From Desulfobacterales bacterium (GTDB lineage Bacteria; Desulfobacterota; Desulfobacteria; Desulfobacterales; SpSt-501): a stretch of DNA of 64,000 nucleotides. The position numbers and the translations under genes were made by a program. The notes under the pieces were generated by a model. It did not search any database. It had not been told where the DNA came from and saw nothing but the letters and a program-made list of their open reading frames with translations. Every line of letters starts with the position of its first letter. The stretch's first letter is position 1. Of this stretch, positions 8,864 to 17,408 are shown in pieces. Where the stretch lies: the NCBI GenBank assembly GCA_030834695.1, contig JAUQXK010000052.1, positions 108,442 through 172,441 on the forward strand, read 5' to 3'.

Positions 8864-8892
8864 TTGACTTCTTTTGCGGGCTGTACTACTCT
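8864..8892 (+). promoter_or_regulatory. Putative sigma-70 promoter of the winged-helix gene
   Basis: TTGACT (8864-8869), a 17-nt spacer and TACTCT (8887-8892) lie about 56 nt before the ATG at 8949. This is a fair match to the consensus. Confidence 0.4.
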
Positions 8893-8948
8893 TCCAACAC
8901 GTACGCTTGAACGGGTTAGAATTCTTTCTTCCGGGAGGGACAGCACCC

Positions 8949-9296
8949 ATGAAAACATTACAGGCACAACTCGCGTGGATCTCGCAGACGTTATCCGGTT
9001 TGTCCAAACAGGTCAGCAAGATCACCCAACAAGTCGGAAAGTTGACGAAGCCCCCCAAGGCGAAGCCAGGGCGCCGTTCGGTCCAGAAAACTTCCGGCAG
9101 AGTCGCTCGGGTGCGAAGAGATACCGTGCTTGATTCCGTTTTTGACGCCATTAAACGCAGTCGCGGCGGAATCAGCATCGCGCAATTGAAAAAGAAAACC
9201 GATCTCGGGGACCGCCAGCTCAGCAATGCGCTTTACAAGCTGACCAAGAAGGGTGTGGTCCACGCTAAAGCGCGCGGGCTTTACGTAAAAAGTTGA
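8949..9296 (+). CDS. Putative winged-helix DNA-binding protein
   Basis: A 115-residue basic protein. The ATG at 8949 is chosen because GGGAGGGA precedes it; longer reading from 8874 has no ribosome site. Residues 1-30 form an amphipathic, probably coiled-coil helix (AQLAWISQTLSGLSKQVSKI) of the kind that makes dimers, then a lysine/arginine-rich linker. Residues 55-113 look like a winged helix (ISIAQLKKKTDLGDRQLSNALYKL near 75-98, with the wing KGVVHAKARGLYV). It is probably a small nucleoid-type or regulatory DNA-binding protein. It stands alone between divergent uvrD and a terminator. Confidence 0.6.
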   Translation: MKTLQAQLAWISQTLSGLSKQVSKITQQVGKLTKPPKAKPGRRSVQKTSGRVARVRRDTVLDSVFDAIKRSRGGISIAQLKKKTDLGDRQLSNALYKLTKKGVVHAKARGLYVKS

Positions 9297-9337
9297 CTAC
9301 CGATCGGCCCGGCGGCCGACGGTGGCTCTGAACGGAA

Positions 9338-9375
9338 ATGGTCTTCAACCGATGAGGTTTGAAGGCCATTTTTTT
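9338..9375 (+). terminator. Rho-independent terminator after the winged-helix gene
   Basis: Imperfect inverted repeat of about 13 bp (arms 9338-9350 and 9356-9369, loop of 5 nt) followed by seven Ts on the plus strand. It lies 41 nt past the stop codon and between convergent genes. Confidence 0.75.
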
Positions 9376-9390
9376 GGTGCAGCGGCTGCG

Positions 9391-11244
9391 TCAATCCGCT
9401 GCTCGCTTCAATTGGGCTTCGGCCTCTTCCAGATTCAGCCTGGCGGCCGGATACGCCGGGTTGATCGCCAGGGCCCGGCGGAATTTTTCAACGGCTTGGA
9501 TTAGCTTTCCTTGTTCCTTCAGCACCAGCCCAAGATTGTTGTAGGCCTCGGCATAGTGCGGGTTGATGCGGATGGCCTGCTCCAAGTGGTAGATCGCACC
9601 TTCCAGGTCCCCTTTGCCATTAAGCGCTACCGCCAGGTTGTTCCGGGCGGTTTCAAACTCCGGCGCCAGGTCCACCGCCTGCTGCAGATGCCGTATGGCC
9701 TCCGGATAGTTCTCCTGAAGCAGGTACGCCACTCCGATGTTGTTGTGGGCCATGTAGTTGCCAGGCTCCAATCGAACCGCTTCCAGGAGTTGCTGCACGC
9801 CGTCCTGCAATCGCCCTAGCCGGACCCACGCATACCCGAGATTGTAACGCGCATCTGCGTAGTTCGGCCGCAGATCGATGGCCTTTTGGAAATTGGCCGC
9901 CGCTTCCGGCAAGCGGTTATGCTCGGAAAGGGCACTTCCAAGATTGTTATACGGGCGGGCCTTGGCGGGGGACTTGTTCACGCAGTCCTGCCATAGCGCC
10001 ACGGCATCGCCCCAAACCTGGCTGCGCTGCCAGGTCCATCCGGCCCATAGCAGCGCGATTGCCGCAAGCACGGCCGCCGCCGCCCATCTGCGTCTGACCC
10101 ATCGAAATAACGATGCAGTCAGTGCCGCGATCGGCATTACCGATGGAAGGTAAGTGCGGTGCTCGAATACCGTCTCCAGACGTATAACCGAGGATTCGAT
10201 CACGAGGTTGCCTAAGAACCACAGAATGGCGTAGGCACTCAAGGCGTCGCGGCGGGCGATGAAAATGGCGAACGCCAGCAGCCCCGCCAGCGCGAGCACC
10301 GCCGGCAGCGTAGCGGTCGGATCGAGAAGGGAGAGCGAGAACGGAAAATCGTGGTCTAGGTTCAAGCGCGAGGAGGCCGGCCAGAAGATCAGGCTGATGT
10401 AAAAACACACGGCCCGTGCCTGGGTTAGCAGGCGTTGGGAGGCGGAGAAGCTGCCGTCGGCGTAAGGTGCCAGGATTTCTCCCACCGGGTCCCGACTGCC
10501 GATGTAAACCAGGCCGATGGCGGCCGAAAGAATGCACACGCCGGCCAACGCGGGCAGGCTGCGCCGCCACCATCCATTCTGGAGCCTTTGCAAAAAGAAC
10601 CACTCGTAAAGATAGATGAAGAGCGGCAGGGTGGCTGCAATTTCCTTAGAGCCAAAGGCCAGCAGGCCGGCCAGCCCACAGACGCCATAAAGAGCGATGC
10701 GCCGGGGACCGCTTTCCGGCAAAAGCCGTGCGCGGATATAGCACAGCATGGACAGCAGGTAGAATAGAACCGCCAAACTGGTCATGCGTTGGACAATATA
10801 GCTGACGGACTGGGTATGAAGCGGATGCAACATCCAGACCGCGGCCGCCAGCGCGGCAACGAGGCCGGCCGTTTCCCTCTGGGCGGAGAGTGCCGGAGTC
10901 TCGAAAGTGATGCGGACCAGGCCGAACACCAGGAAACCGTTGATGATGTGGATCAGGATGTTGACGAAGCGGTATCCGACCACATTGGTGCCGTTGAAAT
11001 AGTAATTGAAAGCAAAACTCACGTTGGCGACGGGGCGATTGGGCAGGGGGCTTTTAAACGCCGCGGCGTATAACCCGGACGGATCGAGACCAGAGATTCG
11101 GATGAAGCGGTTTTCGGTGATGTTGTGTTCGTCGTCAAACACGAAGGGTCCGCTGAGGGCGCCCATGTAACAGAAGACCACCAGCAGCGCTGCGGCGGCA
11201 ACCATCAGAAATTCGCTTGAGGACTTGTTTGGTTTAGTGCCCAT
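9391..11244 (-). CDS. TMTC-type membrane protein with C-terminal TPR repeats
   Basis: A 617-residue protein with a polytopic membrane half (about residues 12-395, ten or more hydrophobic segments) and a TPR half (about 415-610, at least five repeats such as RPYNNLGSALSEHNRLPEAA, AEAYNNLGLVLKEQGKLIQA). The N-terminal FVFDDEHNITEN (about 34-45) and PNRPVANVSFAFNYY are signatures of the TMTC/PMT-like glycosyltransferase-C group, where the acidic pair after the first helix is catalytic. It may transfer a sugar from a polyprenyl donor to protein on the periplasmic side. The exact reaction is not known for bacterial members. It is transcribed divergently from the kinase at 11504. Confidence 0.8.
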   Translation of the reverse strand: MGTKPNKSSSEFLMVAAAALLVVFCYMGALSGPFVFDDEHNITENRFIRISGLDPSGLYAAAFKSPLPNRPVANVSFAFNYYFNGTNVVGYRFVNILIHIINGFLVFGLVRITFETPALSAQRETAGLVAALAAAVWMLHPLHTQSVSYIVQRMTSLAVLFYLLSMLCYIRARLLPESGPRRIALYGVCGLAGLLAFGSKEIAATLPLFIYLYEWFFLQRLQNGWWRRSLPALAGVCILSAAIGLVYIGSRDPVGEILAPYADGSFSASQRLLTQARAVCFYISLIFWPASSRLNLDHDFPFSLSLLDPTATLPAVLALAGLLAFAIFIARRDALSAYAILWFLGNLVIESSVIRLETVFEHRTYLPSVMPIAALTASLFRWVRRRWAAAAVLAAIALLWAGWTWQRSQVWGDAVALWQDCVNKSPAKARPYNNLGSALSEHNRLPEAAANFQKAIDLRPNYADARYNLGYAWVRLGRLQDGVQQLLEAVRLEPGNYMAHNNIGVAYLLQENYPEAIRHLQQAVDLAPEFETARNNLAVALNGKGDLEGAIYHLEQAIRINPHYAEAYNNLGLVLKEQGKLIQAVEKFRRALAINPAYPAARLNLEEAEAQLKRAAD

Positions 11245-11503
11245 CGTCCGAAATTTAAAGTTAGAAGGATGCCGGGTTTCAAGCTCCCTTCTGACAAGCG
11301 GAAGAGAGGAAGGGTTGGGTCAAGATGATGCCATCCTATCACCAAAACCAAGCAAAAGCTTCTTTTTTCGATTGGCTGACAATCCGAACAATAAATTGAC
11401 TCTTAAAGAATTCCATAATACTATAAAACAGTTACTGTTCAGCCTGACACTTCGGCGAAGAGGCCTAACAGACTCCCGCAGACATCCCTCGGCACGGAAG
11501 CTT

Positions 11504-13309
11504 ATGGACGGAAGAAATTCGTACGACCGCATCTTTAACTCGATTCTGATCAGCGGTATCACCATTTCCTGCTTCTACTGGGTATGCGAATCTTTCATGT
11601 TTTTCTTCCTGGCGCCGGAGGCTAATTTCATCCAGCATCTGATGGGGCCGGACCGGTTCAACACCTGGACGCGGGTGCTCGTTTTGTGCTTGTTCGCCAT
11701 CTTCGGGTCTCATATCCAGTACACGATCAACAAGGAGCGTGAGGCGGACGAGGCGCTGCGTTCAAGCGAGGAGAAATACCGCAGCATCCTGGAAAGTGTC
11801 GAAGAGGGATACTTTGAAACCGACCTTCTGGGTAAAATAAGATTTCTCAACGGGCCGCTGTGCCGCATCCTTGGATACGACGCCGACGAACTCAACGGGA
11901 TGACGACGCAGGACTTCACTACGCCAGAAACCGCTGCGGCGGCGGAAGGCATTCTGGATCAGGTGCAGCGGACCGGTGAGGCGACCTCTGTCTCGAATTA
12001 CGTAATTTGCCAAAAAGACGGCACCCGCAGGGACCTGGAGCTTTCCATTTCGCTCATGCAGGACGGCGTGGACCGACCGGTTGGATTCCGTTGGGTGGTG
12101 CGTGATGTGACCGAGCGAAGGCGCGCCGAAGAGGAAAGAAAAAAACTTGAAGGCCAGTTGCAGGCGGCGCAGAAAATGGAAGCGATCGGCACGCTTGCAG
12201 GCGGTATCGCCCACGATTTCAATAATATCCTCATGGGGGTCCAGGGCAACGCCTCTCTCCTTGAAATTCGGCTTGAAGACGGTCACCCGGGTCGCGAAAA
12301 GGTTAAAAACATTGAAAAATATGTTGAAAGCGGCACCCAACTCTCCAGGCAGTTGCTGGGTTTTGCTCGCCGGGGAAAATACAACGTCAAGGCCTCCGAC
12401 CTTAACGATATTATTGAAAAAACCGCTTCCATGTTTGCCCGCACCCGAAAGGAAATCCGGGTGCACCGCCAACTGGCGCCGGACCTTTTGACTGTCGAGG
12501 TCGACCGGGGACAGATCGAGCAGGTATTGCTCAACCTCTACATCAACGCGTGGCAGGCCATGCCCAACGGAGGCGATCTCTACCTCATCACAGAAAACTT
12601 GACACTCGATGAGAATTACGTCCAGCCCTACCGCGTGAAACCGGGGCGATTTGTGAAGGTAACCATCGCCGACACCGGCATCGGTATCGATGAAAAAGAC
12701 CTTCATCGAATTTTCGAGCCCTTTTTCACGACCAAAGCGATGGGGCGAGGTACCGGCTTGGGTCTGGCGTCAGCCTATGGAATCATCAAGAGCCACGGCG
12801 GCCATATCAACGTATACAGCGAAAAAGATCATGGGACGACGTTCAACTTTTACCTCCCGGCTTCGCAGCGCAAAGTCGTGGCGGAGGTGAAGCCGGTCAC
12901 TCCGGCTGTCCGCAAGGGGCGAGAAACGATTTTGCTGATCGACGACGAAGAAATGATCATCGATGTCGGGTGCGGCCTGTTGAGAGAGTTGGGGTATACG
13001 GTGATCCCTGCCCGCAGCGGTCAGGAAGCCCTGAATATCTACCGCGAGCGCCACACAGATATCGACCTTGTCGTTATGGACATGATCATGCCCGGAATGG
13101 GCGGCGGCGAGACATTCGACCGCCTGAAACAGATCAATTCTCGAGTCAAGGTGCTGCTTTCCAGCGGCTACAGCATCAACGGCCAAGCCAGTCAAATCAT
13201 GGAGCGCGGCTGTAACGGTTTTATCCAGAAACCATTCAATCTCCAGCAGCTCTCGGCGAAGCTGAGGCAGATTTTGGATGGGAAACAGCCGATAGCGGAT
13301 AGCTCGTAG
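11504..13309 (+). CDS. Hybrid sensor histidine kinase (membrane-PAS-HisKA-HATPase-REC)
   Basis: A 601-residue kinase if started at ATG 11504; the frame is open further upstream to 11225 but the extra translation looks non-coding. It has two hydrophobic segments in residues 10-75 ending in LCLFAIFGSH...QYTIN, a PAS domain (about 85-200), a HisKA H-box GGIAHDFNNIL (about 232), an HATPase with DTGIGI and GTGLGLASAYGI, and a receiver with IDDEE and phospho-acceptor in VVMDMIMPGMGGG. The final receiver should pass phosphate to a separate Hpt or act in feedback. Its membrane domain is shared with the kinase at 31044. No cognate regulator is adjacent. Confidence 0.88.
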   Translation: MDGRNSYDRIFNSILISGITISCFYWVCESFMFFFLAPEANFIQHLMGPDRFNTWTRVLVLCLFAIFGSHIQYTINKEREADEALRSSEEKYRSILESVEEGYFETDLLGKIRFLNGPLCRILGYDADELNGMTTQDFTTPETAAAAEGILDQVQRTGEATSVSNYVICQKDGTRRDLELSISLMQDGVDRPVGFRWVVRDVTERRRAEEERKKLEGQLQAAQKMEAIGTLAGGIAHDFNNILMGVQGNASLLEIRLEDGHPGREKVKNIEKYVESGTQLSRQLLGFARRGKYNVKASDLNDIIEKTASMFARTRKEIRVHRQLAPDLLTVEVDRGQIEQVLLNLYINAWQAMPNGGDLYLITENLTLDENYVQPYRVKPGRFVKVTIADTGIGIDEKDLHRIFEPFFTTKAMGRGTGLGLASAYGIIKSHGGHINVYSEKDHGTTFNFYLPASQRKVVAEVKPVTPAVRKGRETILLIDDEEMIIDVGCGLLRELGYTVIPARSGQEALNIYRERHTDIDLVVMDMIMPGMGGGETFDRLKQINSRVKVLLSSGYSINGQASQIMERGCNGFIQKPFNLQQLSAKLRQILDGKQPIADSS

Positions 13310-13316
13310 CTCGTAG
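13300..13316 (+). repeat. Short tandem repeat TAGCTCG overlapping kinase stop
   Basis: Two and a half copies of a 7-mer (TAGCTCG TAGCTCG TAG) include the TAG stop codon of the kinase (13307-13309). It probably arose by slippage; no function is evident. Confidence 0.6.
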
Positions 13317-13357
13317 TCGGAATAGGGATGAGGTCTGATTTGGGATGATGGAAGAAG

Positions 13358-13723
13358 ATGGCTTTTGCGTTCGAAGAATTGCTGGTTTACAGGAAATCAT
13401 TGGATTTTGCCGCCAATGTGGTTAAAGCCGCTGAAGAAATCAGTTCGTTACGAAAGCATTACAGGATCATAGAACAGCTGGAAGCCGCCCCTACGTCGAT
13501 TGCCTTGAATATCGCCGAAGGCAAGGGGCGCTACTCGAAAAAGGAGTTCAAGCAGTTTCTTTATATTTCCAGAGGTTCGTTGTACGAAACGCTCGCCCTG
13601 ATAGCTTGATTCAAAAAACTGGGTTGGCTGCCGCTGGAACCTTGCCAAGAACTATACGTTCAAGCCGAAGAAATCAGCAAAATGCTTTCAGGCCTCATCG
13701 CTTCGCTCACTGAAGAGAAATAA
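13358..13723 (+). pseudogene. Four-helix-bundle (23S rRNA intervening-sequence-type) protein with in-frame TGA
   Basis: The first 83 codons encode FEELLVYRKSLDFAANVVKAA, ALNIAEGKGRYSKKEFKQFL and GSLYETLALIA, the hallmarks of the small four-helix-bundle family (about 115-120 residues, originally found in 23S rRNA intervening sequences). A TGA at 13607-13609 stops translation, but the same frame continues without shift for 37 more codons (FKKLGWLPLEP...EEISKMLSGLIASL) to TAA at 13721-13723, giving the complete C-terminal helix of the family. The gene is therefore intact except for one nonsense codon. Most likely it is a recent pseudogene; recoding of TGA is a less likely alternative. Function of the family is unknown. 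Confidence 0.8.
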
Positions 13724-13764
13724 TTGCTTCCACATATCAGCTTTCAACCTGCCCATCAGCTGTT

Positions 13765-15846
13765 TTATTCTGCCACCGGCTCTCTTAACAGTCGTTCTAC
13801 CGCCCGGGTCGCAGCGGCGGCGGCGTCGGGAAAAAACTGGGCCAAGCCGGATATGTGCCGCAGGTTGTCGGCGGTGCGCAGGACCAGCATGGCCAGATCC
13901 CCTTCCTCCATTTCAGCCGCTTCCAGTGCGTGCTCCCAAGAGCCTCCCTTGACCCAGGCATACATGGCGGCGGCCGGGCGCAGGTAGAACCTTCGTCCTT
14001 CGAAACCACTGTCGAGCAGGTTTTTCAGAAAAGGCGAAAGCTGGTTCACCATTCGCTGGTAGCTGCGGATGAGGGTCCTGGTCAGAAAGCGTGAGTCGAT
14101 GCGGTCGTCGACCTCCCGCTCGTTAACAAATACCGCTATAATCGCAGCCAACAGAGCAGGATCGCGGGGGAACGCGTTTTGTCGAAAACCTTCCGCGATT
14201 AATAGAGGCTGATCCACCCTCAGCCGGGACGCCCATCGCCCGTCTTCAGTCAACTCATCGCGTTCGTTCACAAAGGCTGTAGCGCGCAGAAACTCCATCC
14301 GACGCTTGAAATCCGCCCACAAGGGGGCGTGTGCTTCGGCCGCTTTCGGGCGTTTTCGGCGAGTGGCACCGAGTTGATGCGCTGCGAACGACTTTCGCAG
14401 AAGGTCTTCAATTTGTTCGGGCGGGTGGGACAACAGGAGATTCAGCACCATCGAGAAATTGGTCCGGATCTGGCTGATCACGTCCGACGGTGGGGACTTG
14501 AGCAACCGCACGATGTGCAAAAGATCCATGAACCGACCTGGAATGGCCAGTGCGAAGCCGATGTTGTCCATGCCGCGGCGGCCGGCTCGGCCGACCACCT
14601 GATGAAATTCGGTGGGGTCGAGCGGCAGGAACTGCGTTCCGTTGAACCGATCGGAGTTGAGCAGAACAATGGTGCGCGCCGGGAAGTTGACGCCAGCGGC
14701 CACCGTGGTGGTGGCAAACACGGCATCCAGCAAGCCTTCGGTCATCAAACATTCCAGCATCAGCTTCCAGGACGGCAGCTGGCCGGCATGGTGGGCGCCC
14801 ACGGCCCGTTCCTGGAGCAAAGGGAGCTGACGGTGGTGAGCGAGGCGGGGACATTGCCGGATGAACTCGGCGATGCGGGTCCTGAGCCGATGCCGGCGCA
14901 AGTAATCCTCGGGCATATGGCCGCTGCAGACCTCCAACGCCTGGTCGCAGTCGGCGCGAGATTTCAGAAAGAAGATCGCCGGCAGCAGGTCATAACGGCC
15001 CAGGACGTCCAACACCCGGCCCAAAGAGGGCAGTTGGTTTCTGCGCGCAGACCTGTGCGAGCCGCGACTTGTGAAGTCGCTTACCATCGGATGGGGTTGG
15101 CTGCCTTTGCCTTTGCGGTTCGGGGTCGTCAACGGCAGCAGCAGGCCTGCGGGGTGCAGAAACAGTGGAAACAGGGGCACGGGTCGGCGCTGCTCTTGGA
15201 CGACCGCGCAGGGCCGGCCGCGAATATCCGCAAGCCAGGCCGCTATACTGCGGGCGTTTCCGATAGTGGCCGAGAGGAGCAACAGCGGAATACGTGCCGG
15301 GAGGTAGATCATGACCTCCTCCCAGACGACTCCTCGCTCGGGGTCGCCCAGGAAATGGGCTTCATCAATGACTACAAAATCCGAGTCCAGGGATTCGCCA
15401 CGGTGCATCGCATCATAAAGCTGGTTGCGCAGGATTTCGGTGGTCCCGACGGTGATGGGCGCATCCGGGTTTTCCTTGCGGTCTCCGGTCAGGATGCCGA
15501 CCTGATCGGGGCCGAAGATCTGGCTGAAATCGCGGTATTTGGCATTGCTGAGAGCCTTGAGCGGGCAGGCGTACCATGCACGGCCCTGGCGCTCGAGCAC
15601 GCGGGCGATCGCCTGCTCCGCGATCCAGGTCTTCCCGGACCCGGTGGGCGCCGTAACCAGGCAGTCCGAATGTCTTGTCGCCTCCAGTGCTTCTATCTGG
15701 AAAGGATCCGGGGAAAATGGGCGGCTCTCCGGGACCCCGATTTCACCGAAGATTTTCTTTAGGCTCGAATCGGCTCCGGGCGTGAAACCAGCCGCCGGAG
15801 TGGGGGGAATCCGCTTACGTCGAGAATGGTTGCGGGAACGGTGCAT
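13765..15846 (-). CDS. Ski2-like DEAD/DEAH-box helicase
   Basis: A 693-residue superfamily 2 helicase with Walker A APTGSGKT (about 65-72), motif Ia PLKALSNAKYRDF, motif II DEAH (about 160), motif III SAT, a second RecA domain with VFATTTVAAGVNFPART and motif VI QVVGRAGRRGMD (about 415). The long C-terminal region after residue 440 is helical, like the ratchet/winged-helix part of Mtr4/Ski2/Hel308 enzymes. It probably remodels RNA or DNA-RNA hybrids. A basic, arginine-rich N-terminus precedes the motor. The ATG at 15846 lacks a clear ribosome site; the repeat array at 15858-15893 begins 11 nt before it. It is co-directional with cooC. Confidence 0.85.
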   Translation of the reverse strand: MHRSRNHSRRKRIPPTPAAGFTPGADSSLKKIFGEIGVPESRPFSPDPFQIEALEATRHSDCLVTAPTGSGKTWIAEQAIARVLERQGRAWYACPLKALSNAKYRDFSQIFGPDQVGILTGDRKENPDAPITVGTTEILRNQLYDAMHRGESLDSDFVVIDEAHFLGDPERGVVWEEVMIYLPARIPLLLLSATIGNARSIAAWLADIRGRPCAVVQEQRRPVPLFPLFLHPAGLLLPLTTPNRKGKGSQPHPMVSDFTSRGSHRSARRNQLPSLGRVLDVLGRYDLLPAIFFLKSRADCDQALEVCSGHMPEDYLRRHRLRTRIAEFIRQCPRLAHHRQLPLLQERAVGAHHAGQLPSWKLMLECLMTEGLLDAVFATTTVAAGVNFPARTIVLLNSDRFNGTQFLPLDPTEFHQVVGRAGRRGMDNIGFALAIPGRFMDLLHIVRLLKSPPSDVISQIRTNFSMVLNLLLSHPPEQIEDLLRKSFAAHQLGATRRKRPKAAEAHAPLWADFKRRMEFLRATAFVNERDELTEDGRWASRLRVDQPLLIAEGFRQNAFPRDPALLAAIIAVFVNEREVDDRIDSRFLTRTLIRSYQRMVNQLSPFLKNLLDSGFEGRRFYLRPAAAMYAWVKGGSWEHALEAAEMEEGDLAMLVLRTADNLRHISGLAQFFPDAAAAATRAVERLLREPVAE

Positions 15847-15857
15847 ACGAGATGAAA

Positions 15858-15893
15858 ATGCCTAAAATGCCTATAGTGTCTAAAGTGCCTAAA
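15858..15893 (+). repeat. Composite 9-mer repeat, copy A-left
   Basis: Four perfectly phased 9-bp units of the form RTGCCTAAA on the plus strand (second unit ends TATA, third reads GTGTCTAAA). It lies directly upstream of the helicase start (minus strand) and forms an inverted pair with copy A-right across 110 nt. Confidence 0.9.
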
Positions 15894-15923
15894 GTTCGGA
15901 GATAGAAACGACTTGAGGTACAC

Positions 15924-15939
15924 GGTGCAGGGTGCAAGG
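15924..15939 (+). repeat. 16-bp dispersed repeat GGTGCAGGGTGCAAGG, copy 1
   Basis: An exact 16-bp sequence that recurs at 48728-48743, also in an intergenic gap. Here it lies in the spacer between repeat copies A-left and A-right. The two copies have different flanks, so this is a short dispersed element, not a gene remnant. Confidence 0.6.
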
Positions 15940-16003
15940 TTAAAGATAAAAAAAACAGAAATTCATGTTTCCCTTTTCAAACTTTTTAGCACTCGTTTCA
16001 AAT

Positions 16004-16040
16004 TTTAGGCACTATAGGCACTTTAGCGCACTTTAGGCAT
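16004..16040 (-). repeat. Composite 9-mer repeat, copy A-right
   Basis: A 37-nt block read on the minus strand as units of 9, 10, 9 and 9 bp of RTGCCTAAA type; the 10-mer is GTGCGCTAAA. It starts 3 nt after the cooC stop codon. It is complementary to copy A-left with a few mismatches, so a transcript running from cooC into the helicase could fold into a stem of about 36 bp. Confidence 0.9.
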
Positions 16041-16043
16041 TTC

Positions 16044-16799
16044 TTAAAGCTTCCCTGCCATCTCCTTGACCCGCTCGCGGGCCGGGCTGTCCACATCATA
16101 GGGGGAAATGCCCTTAAGGTCGGCTTCGATCAGACGGTCGTCCTGGGGCAGGAAACCCAGGAATTCGAAGTCGGGCAGATGAGCCTTGAGAAATTCCTCG
16201 TCGGATGAGTTGCGGATCTTGTTGCCCACCACGGCAATGCGGTTCAGCGCGATCTCGGACGCCAGCCGGCGGATATGTTCGGCCGTATCGATGCTGCGGC
16301 GACCGGGTTCAACGACCACGATGAGCTTGTCCACCGCCTTGGCCGTGGCGCGGCCCAGGTGTTCGATGCCGGCCTCCATGTCCATGACGACCACCTCGTC
16401 GCGCCGCAGCACGATATGCATCACCAGCGCCCGCAGAAGGGCGCTCTCCGGGCAAATGCACCCCGAACCCCCCTTTTTGACTCCGCCCAAGCGCATGAGC
16501 TTGACGTTGCCGAGTTTGGCGGATAGGGCATCCGGCAGGTCGTCGACCTGGGGATTAAGCTTGAAATAGCCGCCGATGCTCCCGGGCTGGGCCCCGGTAC
16601 GCTCGAAAATAAGCTGTTTCATTTCAGCAATGGGGACGATGTTGTCGGCGCCTGCGATCCCCACACCGGCGGCCAGATTGGCGTCGGGGTCCGCATCGAT
16701 GGCCAGGACTTTTCGGCCCTGATCGCTGAGCGTCCGAATTAAAAGAGAGGCGAACGTCGTCTTGCCGACGCCGCCTTTTCCACTGACTGCCAGTTTCAT
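16044..16799 (-). CDS. cooC: CooC-like P-loop ATPase (CODH nickel-insertion accessory type)
   Basis: A 251-residue deviant-Walker ATPase of the MinD/ParA group. It starts at ATG 16799 (GAGGA site 9 nt before); the frame upstream is not coding. KLAVSGKGGVGKTT (2-15) has the signature lysine, IDADPDANLAAGVG (about 38-51) matches CooC, and GSGCICPE (about 116-123) carries the CxC that binds metal in the CooC1 dimer. VVVMDMEAGIEHLGR (about 144-158) is the family Walker B. CooC loads nickel into carbon monoxide dehydrogenase, so a CODH or acetyl-CoA synthase is expected elsewhere in the genome; none lies here. Confidence 0.88.
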   Translation of the reverse strand: MKLAVSGKGGVGKTTFASLLIRTLSDQGRKVLAIDADPDANLAAGVGIAGADNIVPIAEMKQLIFERTGAQPGSIGGYFKLNPQVDDLPDALSAKLGNVKLMRLGGVKKGGSGCICPESALLRALVMHIVLRRDEVVVMDMEAGIEHLGRATAKAVDKLIVVVEPGRRSIDTAEHIRRLASEIALNRIAVVGNKIRNSSDEEFLKAHLPDFEFLGFLPQDDRLIEADLKGISPYDVDSPARERVKEMAGKL

Positions 16800-16896
16800 G
16801 GATTCCTCTTCGGATATGAATTTATGATGAAGTCTAATGCACTGGATCGATATGGCAAGACACGCCGCATGGCAATGAGGCAATTAGGGGAAAAAT

Positions 16897-16925
16897 AATG
16901 GGCAGCAGAACGTCTGCTGCCCATT
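16897..16925 (-). terminator. Rho-independent terminator of the pilin operon
   Basis: A perfect 13-bp stem (arms 16897-16909 and 16913-16925, 3-nt loop) is followed on the minus strand by ATTTTT. It starts 23 nt after the stop of the second pilin and separates the pilins from cooC. Confidence 0.85.
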
Positions 16926-16948
16926 CGCCAATTGAATTAAGAAATCGG

Positions 16949-17344
16949 TTATCGACGCCACTTGCCCGGAGTTTCAATGTTGGAGACGGATCGGACGAGG
17001 GCGGCGCTCGTGTCCAGTTTGAAGCGCAGGGTCCCGCCCGAGCTGAGGGGCCCGGCCGTCCAATCGTAGTCGGCGCCGATGTTGGTATCCATGCGGGGCC
17101 AGATCTGCCCGTCGTTGGCATAGCCCGAATCAGACAGTTTGACCAGTGCCCAGGTCAAGGTCTCACGGCCGTTCAATTCTGCAACACCTAGATCAATGGC
17201 TCTCAATCGGGAGTTCTCTTCGATCTCAACATACCTGGGAATAAGAACGGCCGCCAGGACACTGAGGATGACCATCGTCGAAATCACTTCGATCAGAGTA
17301 AACCCCATCTGTCCAATGCCAGACTTTTTCAGATGCGTGCGCAA
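16949..17344 (-). CDS. Type IV pilin-like protein 2
   Basis: A 131-residue prepilin. The leader ends ...GIGQMG and is followed by FTLIEVISTMVILSVLAAVLIPRY, the class III cleavage site with Phe at +1, Glu at +5 and a hydrophobic N-terminal helix. The start is TTG at 17344, supported by AGGGA 8 nt upstream; this gives a 14-residue leader. The rest (about 100 residues) is a short globular head that ends in KWRR. It is a paralogue of the pilin 64 nt upstream: both share ENSRLRAIDLGVAELNGRE-type helices and a W-R C-terminus. It is probably a minor pilin or pseudopilin and is co-transcribed with the first. Confidence 0.85.
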   Translation of the reverse strand: MRTHLKKSGIGQMGFTLIEVISTMVILSVLAAVLIPRYVEIEENSRLRAIDLGVAELNGRETLTWALVKLSDSGYANDGQIWPRMDTNIGADYDWTAGPLSSGGTLRFKLDTSAALVRSVSNIETPGKWRR

Positions 17345-17408
17345 TCTTGATATCCCTGCTTGGATGCACTTTTTGGTTTATGTGAGGCCTAAGCCAGTCG
17401 GCATTGAG

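Noticed and set aside
13607..13609. Selenocysteine codon in the four-helix-bundle gene
   Set aside because: The family has no conserved cysteine at this position and no convincing SECIS-like hairpin is visible directly downstream; a nonsense mutation is simpler.
14329..15762. 477-codon plus-strand frame opposite the Ski2-like helicase
   Set aside because: All helicase motifs lie in the minus-strand frame; the plus-strand product is a low-complexity shadow.
15858..16040. Phased short repeats that could look like a small CRISPR array
   Set aside because: Units are 9-10 bp, directly tandem with no spacers, occur in inverted pairs at several loci, and no cas genes are present.
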